From NCBI RefSeq assembly GCF_000826545.1, contig NZ_CDME01000015.1, forward strand, positions 698,207-762,206: 64,000 bases of DNA, in the 5' to 3' direction. The position numbers and the translations under genes are program-made. Positions 1-8,078 of this stretch are shown one piece after another. Every line of letters starts with the position of its first letter. Position 1 is the first letter of the stretch. The stretch comes from Kibdelosporangium sp. MJ126-NF4. GTDB taxonomy: Bacteria; Actinomycetota; Actinomycetes; Mycobacteriales; Pseudonocardiaceae. A model generated the notes under the pieces. The model was not told the DNA's origin. It worked only from the letters and a program-made list of their open reading frames with translations, and made no database searches.

Positions 1-2
1 TC

Positions 3-1280
3 TCCACCGCGTCACCGTCCGATGTGGACACAGCGGTCAAGGCGGCCCGCCGGGCGTACGACAAGGTGTGGGGCCGGATGCCCGGCGCCGAGCGGGCCAA
101 GTACATCTACCGGATCGCCCGGATGATCGCCGAGCGCGGCCGTGAGCTCGCTGTCCTGGAGAGCCTGGACAACGGCAAACCGATCAGGGAGTCGCGCGAC
201 ACCGACATCCCGACCGCGTCCGCGCACTTCTTCTACCACGCGGGCTGGGCGGACAAGCTGGAGTACGCGGGCTACGGCCCGTCGCCGCAGCCGCTCGGCG
301 TCGCGGGCCAGGTGATCCCCTGGAACTTCCCGCTGCTGATGGCCGCGTGGAAAATCGCGCCCGCTTTGGCGTGCGGCAACACTGTTGTGCTCAAACCGGC
401 CGAGACGACGCCGCTGACCGCGCTGGTGCTCGCGGAGATCATCCAGCAGGCCGACCTGCCACCGGGTGTCGTGAACATCATCCCCGGCGCGGGCGGGATC
501 GGCGCCGAGCTCGTCAACCACCCGCAGGTCAACAAGGTCGCGTTCACCGGGTCGACCGAGGTCGGCAAACTGATCCAGGGCTCGCTCGCCGGGACAGGCA
601 AGAAGCTCACGCTGGAGCTCGGCGGCAAGGCCGCGAACATCGTGTTCGACGACGCGCCTCTCGACCAGGCCGTCGAGGGCATCGTCAACGGGATCTTCTT
701 CAACCAGGGACACGTCTGCTGCGCCGGATCGCGTCTGCTGGTCCAGGAGTCCATCGCGGACGAACTGCTGGCGAAGCTGCACACGCGCGTGGCGACACTG
801 CGAGTCGGCGACCCGCTCGACAAGAACACCGATGTCGGCGCCATCAACTCCGGCGAACAGCTGGCCAAGATCCGCGAGCTCACCCAGGCGGGCGACGACG
901 AGGGCGCCGAACGCTGGACCAGCCCGTGTCCGCTGCCGGACAAAGGTTTCTTCTTCGCCCCGACGGTGTTCTCGAACGTCAGCCAGGCGATGCGGATCGC
1001 CCGCGAGGAGATCTTCGGCCCGGTGCTGTCGGTGCTGACGTTCCGCACCCCGGAGGAGGCCGTCGCCAAGGCGAACAACACGCCGTACGGCCTGTCCGCG
1101 GGGATCTGGACCGAGAAGGGCTCCCGGATCCTGCACATGGCCAACAAGATGCGGGCCGGTGTGGTCTGGGCCAACACGTTCAACCGCTTCGATCCCACCG
1201 CGCCGTTCGGTGGCTACCAGGAGTCGGGCTTCGGCCGCGAGGGCGGACGGGCCGGACTGGAGGCGTACCTCGATGTCTGA
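3..1280 (+). CDS. aldehyde dehydrogenase, 5' end outside window
   Basis: NAD(P)-dependent aldehyde dehydrogenase that oxidises an aldehyde to the acid; the substrate cannot be told. The frame is open to the left edge, so only the N-terminus is missing. Visible family marks are the cofactor-site PWNFPL, the KPAE segment, GSTEVG, the general-base Glu in LELGGK, the nucleophilic Cys in GHVCCAGSR and the C-terminal EEIFGPVL and GGYQESGFGRE. The TGA stop overlaps the next gene's ATG (ATGTCTGA), so the two are translationally coupled. Family membership is certain; the cell role is open. Confidence 0.95.
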   Translation, partial: STASPSDVDTAVKAARRAYDKVWGRMPGAERAKYIYRIARMIAERGRELAVLESLDNGKPIRESRDTDIPTASAHFFYHAGWADKLEYAGYGPSPQPLGVAGQVIPWNFPLLMAAWKIAPALACGNTVVLKPAETTPLTALVLAEIIQQADLPPGVVNIIPGAGGIGAELVNHPQVNKVAFTGSTEVGKLIQGSLAGTGKKLTLELGGKAANIVFDDAPLDQAVEGIVNGIFFNQGHVCCAGSRLLVQESIADELLAKLHTRVATLRVGDPLDKNTDVGAINSGEQLAKIRELTQAGDDEGAERWTSPCPLPDKGFFFAPTVFSNVSQAMRIAREEIFGPVLSVLTFRTPEEAVAKANNTPYGLSAGIWTEKGSRILHMANKMRAGVVWANTFNRFDPTAPFGGYQESGFGREGGRAGLEAYLDV

Positions 1281-2169
1281 GAACCGTTTTGCCCGCGGCG
1301 GAGCCGACAATCGGGTAGCAGTCGCCAAGACCTTCAAGCTTTTCATCGGCGGGGCGTTCCCCCGGTCGGAGTCGGGCCGTTCGTACGCGGTGAACGACAG
1401 CAAGGGAAAGTTCCTGGCCAACGCGGCGCAGGCGTCCCGCAAGGACGCCCGTGAGGCGGTCGCCGCGGCGCGCAAGGCGTTCGGCAAATGGTCGGGCGCC
1501 ACTGCGTACAACCGCGGCCAGGTGCTCTACCGGGTCGCCGAGCTGATGGAAGGCCGCCGCGAGCAGTTCGTCAGCGAGGTCGCGGCCAGCGAAGGAGTCC
1601 CGGCCAAACGCGCGCAGTCCGTTGTGGACGCTGCGATCGACCGCTGGGTCTGGTACGCGGGCTGGACGGACAAGATCGCGACCGTGCTCGGCGCGGCCAA
1701 TCCCGTTGCCGGGCCGTACTTCTCCTTCACGGTCCCCGAGCCGACCGGTGTCGTCGCGGTGTTCGCCCCGCAGGAGTCGTCGCTGCTCGGGCTGGTCAGC
1801 GTGGTCGCGCCGGTGATCGCGTCCGGCAACACGGCCGTCGTCGTGACGAGCAAGGACCGTCCGCTGCCGTCGATCACGCTGTCCGAGGTGCTCGCGACCT
1901 CGGACGTGCCCGGCGGTGTCGTCAACATCCTGACCGGCAGCGCGGTCGAACTGGCGCCGTGGCTGGCCTCACACGCCGACGTCAACGCGCTCGACCTGAC
2001 CGGCGCGCCCACGATCCTGCGCGCCGAGTTGGAGAAGTCGGCGGCGGGCACCGTGAAGCGCGTACTGCGCGCCCCCGCCGACGAGCCGGACTGGACGAAA
2101 CAGCCGGACATCTCCCGGCTGCGCGCCTACCTGGAGTCCAAGACGGTCTGGCATCCCATGGGGGTATAA
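1273..2169 (+). CDS. half-length aldehyde-dehydrogenase-like protein without catalytic domain
   Basis: A 298-residue protein that aligns with the cofactor-binding half of aldehyde dehydrogenases (FIGGAFPRSESGR near the start, VPEPTGVVAVFAPQ where PWN-type motifs sit, ASGNTAVV, PGGVVNILTG). It stops before the region that carries the LELGGK glutamate and the catalytic cysteine, and it has DLTGAP where the full enzyme has FTGSTEVG. A full enzyme is about 480-500 residues. The ATG overlaps the upstream gene by 8 bp. Inference: a non-catalytic partner or structural subunit of the upstream enzyme rather than a recent pseudogene, since the frame is intact and ends cleanly. Confidence 0.85.
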   Translation: MSENRFARGGADNRVAVAKTFKLFIGGAFPRSESGRSYAVNDSKGKFLANAAQASRKDAREAVAAARKAFGKWSGATAYNRGQVLYRVAELMEGRREQFVSEVAASEGVPAKRAQSVVDAAIDRWVWYAGWTDKIATVLGAANPVAGPYFSFTVPEPTGVVAVFAPQESSLLGLVSVVAPVIASGNTAVVVTSKDRPLPSITLSEVLATSDVPGGVVNILTGSAVELAPWLASHADVNALDLTGAPTILRAELEKSAAGTVKRVLRAPADEPDWTKQPDISRLRAYLESKTVWHPMGV

Positions 2170-2330
2170 GGGCACCCCGATGATCATCGACGGTTGCCAC
2201 TGCCCGATACGCTGTAGCCGCGTCACGGCACCGAAAACGGCCGGATTCGTGGTCCCCCTGCAGCACTCGCGCCCGAGTCACGCCGCGTCGGCCCATGTTG
2301 TCGTGGCGCGTACTTGGTGTGGAAGGTGCG

Positions 2331-3011
2331 ATGACGACCGTCGACAAGATCGCCGAACTCGTCGCCGCGATGCTGACCGAAAGTCACGGCATCGCGGCGA
2401 CTCAGCACGGTGACGTCGTTGAACTGCCCGAACTGGCGCTGCGGGTCAAGGTGGACCCGCCGATCTGGCACCAGGGCGACAAGCTCGTCCAACTGCCGAT
2501 CGCGATCGGCGATCCCACGTGGTCGGCGCTCGCGTGGGACCAGGCAGTCGGTGTCGCGGGTGAGGACACGCCCCCGCTCGCGCAGGCCCTGCTGGCCTGG
2601 GTGCACCACGTGCTGCCGTTGTTCATCGCCCTGCGGGCCCCGGACAACCCGTTGGCGGACCCGATCTTCCGGCTGGCCGCGAAGGACGCGGTGGGTGCGG
2701 CGGCCGAACTGCTGGCGGCACCGGTGATGATGCGGATGTTCGGCCAGCCCGCTCCGTCGTTCCAGCAGGTGCTCGCGGACGACCCGCCGAGCCTGCTGGT
2801 GGCCGAGCGGCTGCTCGGCGAGACCGAGCTCACCGACCAGCCGACCTGGCTGTACACCATGTCCGGGATGGCGGGTGGGGAAGCGGTCAGGGAGGTCAGC
2901 GTCAACAACGCCTCGGCCACCGACGACTTCCCCGGTTTCGACGCCGTGCTCGACTGGGGTGACGCCAGTGGCACAGTCAAGTCGTGGGTGGTGCTGCGTC
3001 GCCGTGTCTGA
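2331..3011 (+). CDS. hypothetical protein, tandem paralogue 1
   Basis: A 226-residue soluble protein of unknown function. ATG 2331 is chosen because GGAAGG lies 5-10 nt upstream. It shares a clear pattern with the next gene: an amphipathic N-terminus (IAELVAAMLTES), HHVLPLFIALR in the middle, QPTWLYTMS, EVSVNNASATDDFPGF and a terminal DWGDASGTVKSW. No signal peptide or membrane segment. The preceding 160 bp hold no recognisable gene. Confidence 0.8.
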   Translation: MTTVDKIAELVAAMLTESHGIAATQHGDVVELPELALRVKVDPPIWHQGDKLVQLPIAIGDPTWSALAWDQAVGVAGEDTPPLAQALLAWVHHVLPLFIALRAPDNPLADPIFRLAAKDAVGAAAELLAAPVMMRMFGQPAPSFQQVLADDPPSLLVAERLLGETELTDQPTWLYTMSGMAGGEAVREVSVNNASATDDFPGFDAVLDWGDASGTVKSWVVLRRRV

Positions 3012-3672
3012 GTTCGAACCAGAGCAGATCGCCGAGTTCATCGCGAACATGATCGGCACCGAGTCCGTGCGGGACGGCAGCGTGCTGGCCCTGCCGGACC
3101 TCGGGTACCGCATCGAGGTCGGTGGCGTGCTGGAACACGACGCGGAGTTCGTCGAGGTGCTCATCGGCGTCGGCGACCCCGAGTGGGGTGGCTACGCGTG
3201 GGACCGGTCCGTCGGCGTCAGCCGGGACGGCAGCCACCCGGTCGGCGAGGCCGTCCTCGCCTGGACGCACTACGTGCTGCCGTTGTTCATCGCCCTGCGC
3301 CAGCCGGAGCACCCGTTGACCGGTGTCGTCGTCCGGCAGCCGGTGCCGGGCGGCGAGATCCTGGCCGGGCCGGTGGTGACCCGCAACTTCCACGGCCTGC
3401 CCAACGGCTTCGACGAGCAGGTCGCCGACAATCCGCCGACGCTGACCGTCGCGGGCTGGCTCGCGACCGGCGGGCAACTGCCACAGCGCCCGACCTGGCT
3501 GTACACCACGTGCAGCCGGGTGTCCGGCGTCGAGGCCACCGAGGTCACAGTGAACAATGCCCAGGTCACCGACCATTTCCCGGGGTTCGCCGACGACCTG
3601 GACTGGGGCGGCGGCAGCGGCACGGTCAAGTCGTGGGCGCTGCTGCGCGGCCTGCCCGACTACCTCAATTAG
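3004..3672 (+). CDS. hypothetical protein, tandem paralogue 2
   Basis: A 222-residue protein paralogous to the preceding one; shared blocks are HYVLPLFIALR, RPTWLYTTC, EVTVNNAQVTDHFPGF and DWGGGSGTVKSW, in the same order and spacing. The GTG start overlaps the previous stop (GTGTCTGA), implying coupled translation. Function is unknown; the pair probably arose by tandem duplication and diverged. A type VII secretion locus starts 75 bp downstream, but no sequence feature ties this pair to it. Confidence 0.8.
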   Translation: MSEFEPEQIAEFIANMIGTESVRDGSVLALPDLGYRIEVGGVLEHDAEFVEVLIGVGDPEWGGYAWDRSVGVSRDGSHPVGEAVLAWTHYVLPLFIALRQPEHPLTGVVVRQPVPGGEILAGPVVTRNFHGLPNGFDEQVADNPPTLTVAGWLATGGQLPQRPTWLYTTCSRVSGVEATEVTVNNAQVTDHFPGFADDLDWGGGSGTVKSWALLRGLPDYLN

Positions 3673-3747
3673 GGGGAACTTGGCAACCTTGGCGTGCGTC
3701 GTAGGGCAGAGTAAGGCCAGCACGCCGATAGTCCCACGGGGGAGAAC

Positions 3748-4071
3748 ATGCCGGACGGTTTCGGGGTCGAGCCCGAGGCACTCGAGGCCTACAAGAACAC
3801 GATGACCGCGCTGTCGAGCGAGATCGGCACGGTCGGTACGGGCACGCTGCAGGGCGTGAACGCGCTGCCGGGCGACGCGTTCGGCAAGATCGGCGCCGAG
3901 GTCGGGCTGGACGCCGCGTTCAAGCAGGTCGCGCAGGCGCAGGTGGAAGGCGTCGGTGCGGCGTCGACCGGGCTGGCCGATCTGGCGAAGGCGGTGGGCA
4001 ACGCGCTGGTCAACTACCAGAACCAGCAGAAGGACACGGCCCAGAACATCCGGCGCTCGGAGAACGTCTGA
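3748..4071 (+). CDS. type VII secretion target (ESX/EspC-like small helical protein)
   Basis: A 107-residue, cysteine-free, helical protein resembling the actinobacterial type VII secretion target family (DUF2580/EspC-like): an N-terminal helix (VEPEALEAYKNTMTALSSE), a central turn with GDAFGKIG, and a long C-terminal helix ending in NQQKDTAQNIR. These proteins are usually exported as partners through ESX systems. RBS GGGGAG lies 5 nt before the ATG. The stop shares its last base with the next gene's ATG (TGATG), so it is translated together with the WXG100-NlpC protein, the likely partner or co-substrate. Confidence 0.8.
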   Translation: MPDGFGVEPEALEAYKNTMTALSSEIGTVGTGTLQGVNALPGDAFGKIGAEVGLDAAFKQVAQAQVEGVGAASTGLADLAKAVGNALVNYQNQQKDTAQNIRRSENV

Positions 4072-5252
4072 TGAGCGCGTCCGGGTTCGTCGGCAGCCTG
4101 GTCGAGCCGATGAAGCAGCACCTGGCCAAACTGGACGGCGACACCGGCGCGGGCAGCAGGGCGGGCGAGTCGTTGGGCCGTGGCGCGACCGCGTTGACCG
4201 AGATGAAGGACCGCCAGGACTCGCAGGCCAAGTCGGCCATGCAGGGCTGGTACGGCGAGCAGGCAAACGCTTTCCAGGGCAAGTCGGCGGCGTTCACCGC
4301 CGCGATGAACACGTTGAGCACCAACTGCACCGCCGCACAGCAGGTGGCCAGTACCGCGACGACGGCGGTGAACGGCGGCCGCACCAAGATCCAGGGCCTG
4401 ATCGACGAGTTCGTCAGGTGGGCGACGCCGCTCATGGAGGCCGCCGAGGCGGCCAAGCAGAGCGGCAACGAGGCCGCGTGGGGACAGGCCGCCGCGGACG
4501 CCAAGGCGAAGGCCGACGACTACGCCACCAAGACCTCGCAGGAGCTCAAGAACGTCCGTGACGAGCTGGCCCCGTTGGTGGGCAAGCTGACCGGGCTGCC
4601 CAAGGTCGACGCGGCCGCGGTCGGCTCGCTCGGCGGCGGGATGAGCGGGCCCAACACCGGTACGTCCCCGGCCAGTGCCAACGCAGACGGCCGCAGCGGT
4701 ATCGACTCCGCCAGCAGCGGCAGCCACGGCGGTTCCGGAGGTGGCGGCAGCCACGGTGGTGGCGGGGGCGGAGGAGGCGGCGGGGGTGGTGGCGGAGGCG
4801 GAGGCACGCCCGTCGGCCCGCGTCTGCCGGTCGCGATCCCGCCGCAACCAGGTAGTGGTGTCGGCATCAACCTGCCGGGCGGCGCCTCGGTCGAGGCGCC
4901 GAACGAGGTCGCCGCGGCCGCGGTCCGCCAGGCCCTGACCGCGCTGGGCACGCCGTATGTGTGGGGCGCGTCGAACCCGCCGTCCGGTACGGACTGCAGT
5001 GGTCTGACGTCCTGGGCGTACGCCGCAGCGGGCCAGGAGCTGCCGCGGCACTCGTCCGCGCAGGCGATGGGCGCGTCGGTGCCGGACCAGAGCCAGCTGC
5101 TGCCCGGTGACCTGGTGGTCTGGAAGGGCCACGTGGCGATGGTGATCGGCAACGGGCAGATGATCGAGGCCGGTGACCCGGTGCAGATCAACCCGATCCG
5201 CACATCGAACATCGGCATGCCGTTCATGGGCTTCTACCGGCCGACCGGCTGA
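4071..5252 (+). CDS. WXG100-like domain fused to NlpC/P60 cell-wall peptidase
   Basis: A 393-residue likely secreted peptidoglycan endopeptidase without a Sec signal. Residues 1-175 are helical with a WYG turn at 60-62, the WXG100-type export signature. Residues 185-250 are a Ser/Gly linker with an almost uninterrupted Gly run at about 228-245. Residues 280-393 are an NlpC/P60 (C40) domain with the catalytic Cys309 in GTDCSGL and His354 in KGHVAMV. The architecture implies export through type VII secretion and cleavage of stem peptides in the wall. Its 3' end overlaps the convergent NTF2-like gene by 19 bp. Confidence 0.9.
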   Translation: MSASGFVGSLVEPMKQHLAKLDGDTGAGSRAGESLGRGATALTEMKDRQDSQAKSAMQGWYGEQANAFQGKSAAFTAAMNTLSTNCTAAQQVASTATTAVNGGRTKIQGLIDEFVRWATPLMEAAEAAKQSGNEAAWGQAAADAKAKADDYATKTSQELKNVRDELAPLVGKLTGLPKVDAAAVGSLGGGMSGPNTGTSPASANADGRSGIDSASSGSHGGSGGGGSHGGGGGGGGGGGGGGGGGTPVGPRLPVAIPPQPGSGVGINLPGGASVEAPNEVAAAAVRQALTALGTPYVWGASNPPSGTDCSGLTSWAYAAAGQELPRHSSAQAMGASVPDQSQLLPGDLVVWKGHVAMVIGNGQMIEAGDPVQINPIRTSNIGMPFMGFYRPTG

Positions 5253-5590
5253 GGATTGTCGATCACGTAACGCCAGCGGCCGTCCTGGCCGCGACGGGCC
5301 ACGTCCGTCGCCGTGCCGGAGATGCCCGTGTCCACAATCGCCCAGTCCACGATCAGCAGCGCGATGTCGCCGTTGACGTGGACGTGCCGTGGCCTGACGG
5401 TGATCGGCTTGCCCAAGGCCTGGAGTTCGGCGTTGGCCCTGGCGCGGTCGGCGCCGGTCAGCGGGTTGTCGGGGTCCAGAACCAGCAGGCCGTCCGGTTC
5501 GTAGAGCCGCTCGACCTCGTCCGGGTCGAACGTGTTGAAGGCGCGGGCGAAGGCGTGTGGCATGTCGGCGGCGTCGTGGACACTGGTCAT
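5234..5590 (-). CDS. NTF2-like / SnoaL-like family protein
   Basis: A 118-residue protein with the NTF2-like cone fold pattern: HAFARAFNTFDPDEVERLYEPDG at the N-terminus, then alternating strands with ITVRPRHVHVNGDIALLIVDW and a final RWRYVIDNP. Members are small ligand-binding proteins or enzymes of the YybH/SgcJ type; the substrate is unknown. The ATG abuts the ATG of the divergent HxlR-type regulator (CATATG at 5588-5593), suggesting that regulator controls it. Confidence 0.75.
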   Translation of the reverse strand: MTSVHDAADMPHAFARAFNTFDPDEVERLYEPDGLLVLDPDNPLTGADRARANAELQALGKPITVRPRHVHVNGDIALLIVDWAIVDTGISGTATDVARRGQDGRWRYVIDNPQPVGR

Positions 5591-6004
5591 ATGGGCAGCC
5601 AAGCGAACGTGGACGCAGGTCACCAAATGGAAACCTGGGACGCCGCGCTGGTCCCCGACTCGCGCGGCCGGACCGACCGGCCGTCGGAGGACTGCCCGGT
5701 GGAGGTCGCGTTGGACGCGATCTCCGGCCGATGGACCACGTTGGTGCTGCGCGAGCTGATGCACGGGCCGTTGTCGTTCAGCGAACTGCGGTCACGGCTG
5801 CCTTCGCTGAGCGCCAAAGTCCTCAGTGACCGTCTCCATCGGCTGACCGCACGCGAGCTGGCGGAGTGCGCGCGGACCACGGGCTTCCCGACGCGGACCG
5901 AATACCGGCTGACCGAGCGCGGGCTTGCCCTGCGCCCGTTGCTGATCGTGCTCTACGAGGTCGGCACCGAGCTGCTCACACCGGGAGCTCCAGGCCGACC
6001 TTGA
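5591..6004 (+). CDS. HxlR-family winged-helix regulator
   Basis: A 137-residue HxlR-type transcription factor. A conserved Cys precedes the helix-turn-helix (EDCPVEVALDAISGRW), followed by LRELMHGPLSFSELRSRLP and the wing (YRLTERGLALRPLL). The Cys placement fits thiol or aldehyde-sensing members, but sensing is inferred. Two starts are possible: ATG 5591, back to back with the divergent gene, which would need leaderless mRNAs, or ATG 5627 with a weak CAGGT upstream. The 3' end overlaps the convergent Lrp-type gene by 29 bp. Confidence 0.9.
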   Translation: MGSQANVDAGHQMETWDAALVPDSRGRTDRPSEDCPVEVALDAISGRWTTLVLRELMHGPLSFSELRSRLPSLSAKVLSDRLHRLTARELAECARTTGFPTRTEYRLTERGLALRPLLIVLYEVGTELLTPGAPGRP

Positions 6005-6431
6005 CCGCGTCGAACACCGGCATCGTGTCGAACCGTTTCACGTTCGGGTCGTCGAGGAACATGCCGCGCACCAGGTCACGGCAGTGCGTGATGCTGTCGC
6101 ACGCCAGCACGACCAGATAGTCCCATTCGCCCGCGACCGCGTAGCACTGCTGGACGTTCGGGTCGGCGATCATGCGTTCGCGCAGCTCGGCGTGGTGTTC
6201 GACGGACTCGCGGTCGATCGTGACCAGCACGAGCGCGAGCATGCCGCCGACGCGTTCCGGGTTGAGCACCTCCACCTGCCGTGCGATCAGGCCTTCCTTG
6301 CGGTAGCGGGTGATCCGGCGCTGGACCGCGCTCGGCGAGAGCCCGACCAGCGCACCGAGGTCGTGCAGGGTCTGGGTGGAGTCGCGCTGCAGCAGGGTCA
6401 GCAGGTGCCGGTCGATCTCATCGAGAGTCAC
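5976..6431 (-). CDS. Lrp/AsnC-family transcriptional regulator
   Basis: A 151-residue Lrp/AsnC regulator. GTG 6431 gives the standard N-terminus (TLDEIDRHLLTLLQRD), followed by the HTH (LGALVGLSPSAVQRRITRYRKEGLI) and the RAM effector domain (ALVLVTIDRES to CYAVAGEWDYLVVLACD). It is divergent from a PLP-dependent dehydratase and a CGCAA/TTGCG dyad touches its start, so it likely represses itself and controls the dehydratase in response to an amino acid. The effector is unknown. Confidence 0.92.
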   Translation of the reverse strand: MTLDEIDRHLLTLLQRDSTQTLHDLGALVGLSPSAVQRRITRYRKEGLIARQVEVLNPERVGGMLALVLVTIDRESVEHHAELRERMIADPNVQQCYAVAGEWDYLVVLACDSITHCRDLVRGMFLDDPNVKRFDTMPVFDAVKVGLELPV

Positions 6432-6445
6432 GCAATAATTTTGCG
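6431..6445. promoter_or_regulatory. Lrp-type operator dyad
   Basis: CGCAATAATTTTGCG is an inverted repeat CGCAA-N5-TTGCG with an AT-rich centre in a GC-rich context. It sits on the first codon of the Lrp-type gene and 57 bp upstream of the divergent dehydratase ATG. AT-centred 15-bp dyads are typical of Lrp-family binding sites; use by this regulator is inferred. Confidence 0.6.
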
Positions 6446-6501
6446 TCCCGGCGCGAAAACTTTCAATCGCGATCACGTCCGCGCTGGCTAACGTCACAGC
6501 C

Positions 6502-7422
6502 ATGGATCTCCGACTCGATCAGATCGAACGCCTCGCCCACACCATCGACCCGGTCTTCCGCGACAGTCCACAGTTCACCGCGACCGTCGGGTCACGGCCG
6601 GTGCTTGTCAAGGTCGAGACGATGAACCCGTTGCGCTGCTTCAAAGGCCGTGGCGCGCTCGCGTTCGCCGCCGCACTCGACCCGGCGGTCCGGGTGGTGG
6701 TCGCGTCGAGCGGGAACTTCGGCCAGGCGATGGCCTACGCCTGCGGGCAACGGGGAATCGCCATCGACGTGTTCCTGTCGGAGAACGTGAACCCGGTGAA
6801 ACTCGCCGCGATCCGTTCGCACGGGGCGGAAGTCCACCTGTCCGGGGTGGACACCGACACCGCCAAGAAGCGGGCACGGGAGTATGCCGCCGAGCGGTCC
6901 GACCGGCTGCTGGTGCGGGACGGCGACGAGTCGCTGATCGCCGAGGGCGCGGGAACCATTGGCGTGGAACTGCTCAGGGCAGGCCAACTGGACACAGTGG
7001 TCGTTCAGGTCGGCGACGGGGCACTGATCAACGGGATCGCCCGCTGGCTCAAGGCCCATTCACCGTCCACCCGGGTCGTGGGCGTGTGCTCGGCCAACGC
7101 ACCGGCGATGCTGCACAGCTGGCGAGCGGGCGAACCGGTCCGGCACCGGGCCGACACGATCGCGGAGGGCATCGCGATCGGCGACCCGCTGCCGGAATCC
7201 GTGCGGTGGATGCGGAAACTCGTCGACGACATGGTGCTGGTCGAGGATTCCGCGCTGGTCACCGCGATGGGCGCGGCACTACGCGGCTTCGGCGTCCTGC
7301 TCGAACCCTCCGGCGCCGCCGGTCTCGCCGCGCTCGACCAGGTTCCCGGTGAGCGGGTCGCGGTCGTGCTGACCGGCGGAAACGCCCGGCCGGGCCAGTT
7401 GGAGGCAGCAGTGGCCGCATGA
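6502..7422 (+). CDS. PLP-dependent threonine/serine dehydratase-family enzyme
   Basis: A 306-residue fold-type II PLP enzyme of the threonine dehydratase/synthase superfamily. The PLP lysine is K48 in NPLRCFKGRG, the substrate Ser/Gly/Asn loop is SSGNFGQA, the phosphate-binding loop is VGDGALING, and the C-terminus has PSGAAGLAAL and LTGGN. There is no ACT regulatory domain, so it is a catabolic-type enzyme deaminating a hydroxy-amino acid; the exact substrate is not decidable. Divergent from the Lrp regulator with a shared 70-bp control region. Confidence 0.88.
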   Translation: MDLRLDQIERLAHTIDPVFRDSPQFTATVGSRPVLVKVETMNPLRCFKGRGALAFAAALDPAVRVVVASSGNFGQAMAYACGQRGIAIDVFLSENVNPVKLAAIRSHGAEVHLSGVDTDTAKKRAREYAAERSDRLLVRDGDESLIAEGAGTIGVELLRAGQLDTVVVQVGDGALINGIARWLKAHSPSTRVVGVCSANAPAMLHSWRAGEPVRHRADTIAEGIAIGDPLPESVRWMRKLVDDMVLVEDSALVTAMGAALRGFGVLLEPSGAAGLAALDQVPGERVAVVLTGGNARPGQLEAAVAA

Positions 7423-7557
7423 GCGACCGCCGATCTCGACCGACGGCACCGGCAGCAGCGTGACCCGCAGCCGGAACTCCCGGCCGGGAACGGCGAGAAT
7501 CCGGTTCACCACAAGGAAAAGAACAAAAACAACCGGCAGGATGAGTGCTGTGGCCAC
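7279..7557 (-). CDS. small membrane protein (tentative)
   Basis: A 92-residue frame starting at GTG 7557 behind a good RBS (AGAGGAGCC). The N-terminus is a strong single membrane helix (ALILPVVFVLFLVVNRIL) followed by a strand-rich segment (EFRLRVTLLPVPSVEIG). The 3' half, from 7422 inward, overlaps the convergent dehydratase and may only be a shadow, so the true protein could be shorter or absent. The case rests on the RBS plus hydrophobic N-terminus in an otherwise empty intergenic stretch. Confidence 0.35.
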   Translation of the reverse strand: MATALILPVVFVLFLVVNRILAVPGREFRLRVTLLPVPSVEIGGRSCGHCCLQLARPGVSAGQHDRDPLTGNLVERGETGGAGGFEQDAEAA

Positions 7558-7679
7558 AGTGGGCTCCTCTGACCGCCTTCGGTAGCCGAATCGCCTCCCC
7601 CGCGCGGCGGTCGTTGCGCACGTCAAGAATAGCCGGACGTTGCCTGCGCAGCCACCCCCTCGGGCCATAGACTCGGCGT

Positions 7680-8078
7680 GTGGGGAACGAGGATCACGTC
7701 CAGGACGAACTGGACCGGCTGGGCCGCAGCGTCGCCGAGACAGGGGAACGCGTGGCCGCCGTCGTCGGCCGCAGCGGCCCGATCATCGGCAAGGCGGCCT
7801 CCGGTGACAACGCGATCAGCGTGTCGGTGAGTCCCGGCGGGATGCTGCGTGCCGTCGATCTGCAGCCCGCCGTGCTCGGCAGGCGCGCGGACGAGGTCGC
7901 GGCCGAGGTGCTGCGGCTTGCCACGCAGGCCACCAGGATCGCCAACAGCCGGATGCACTCGTCGCTGCGGCAGGTGGTGAGCCCGAACGCGGTGGACAAC
8001 CTGCCGGGCCTGGGTATGCCGGACGAGAAGCCGGTCGCCGACCACGAGTCCGACGAGTTCGGTGGAGTGATGTCGTGA
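7680..8078 (+). CDS. YbaB/EbfC-like protein 1
   Basis: A 132-residue protein with the YbaB/EbfC pattern: a helical N-terminus (DELDRLGRSVAETGERV), a central two-strand hairpin ISVSVSPGGMLRAVDLQPAVL, and a helical C-terminus (ADEVAAEVLRLATQATRIA). Actinobacteria often encode such proteins next to type VII secretion genes, where they are annotated as nucleoid-associated; real function is uncertain. The GTG start follows the small-ORF gap; the stop overlaps the next GTG by 4 bp. Confidence 0.75.
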   Translation: MGNEDHVQDELDRLGRSVAETGERVAAVVGRSGPIIGKAASGDNAISVSVSPGGMLRAVDLQPAVLGRRADEVAAEVLRLATQATRIANSRMHSSLRQVVSPNAVDNLPGLGMPDEKPVADHESDEFGGVMS

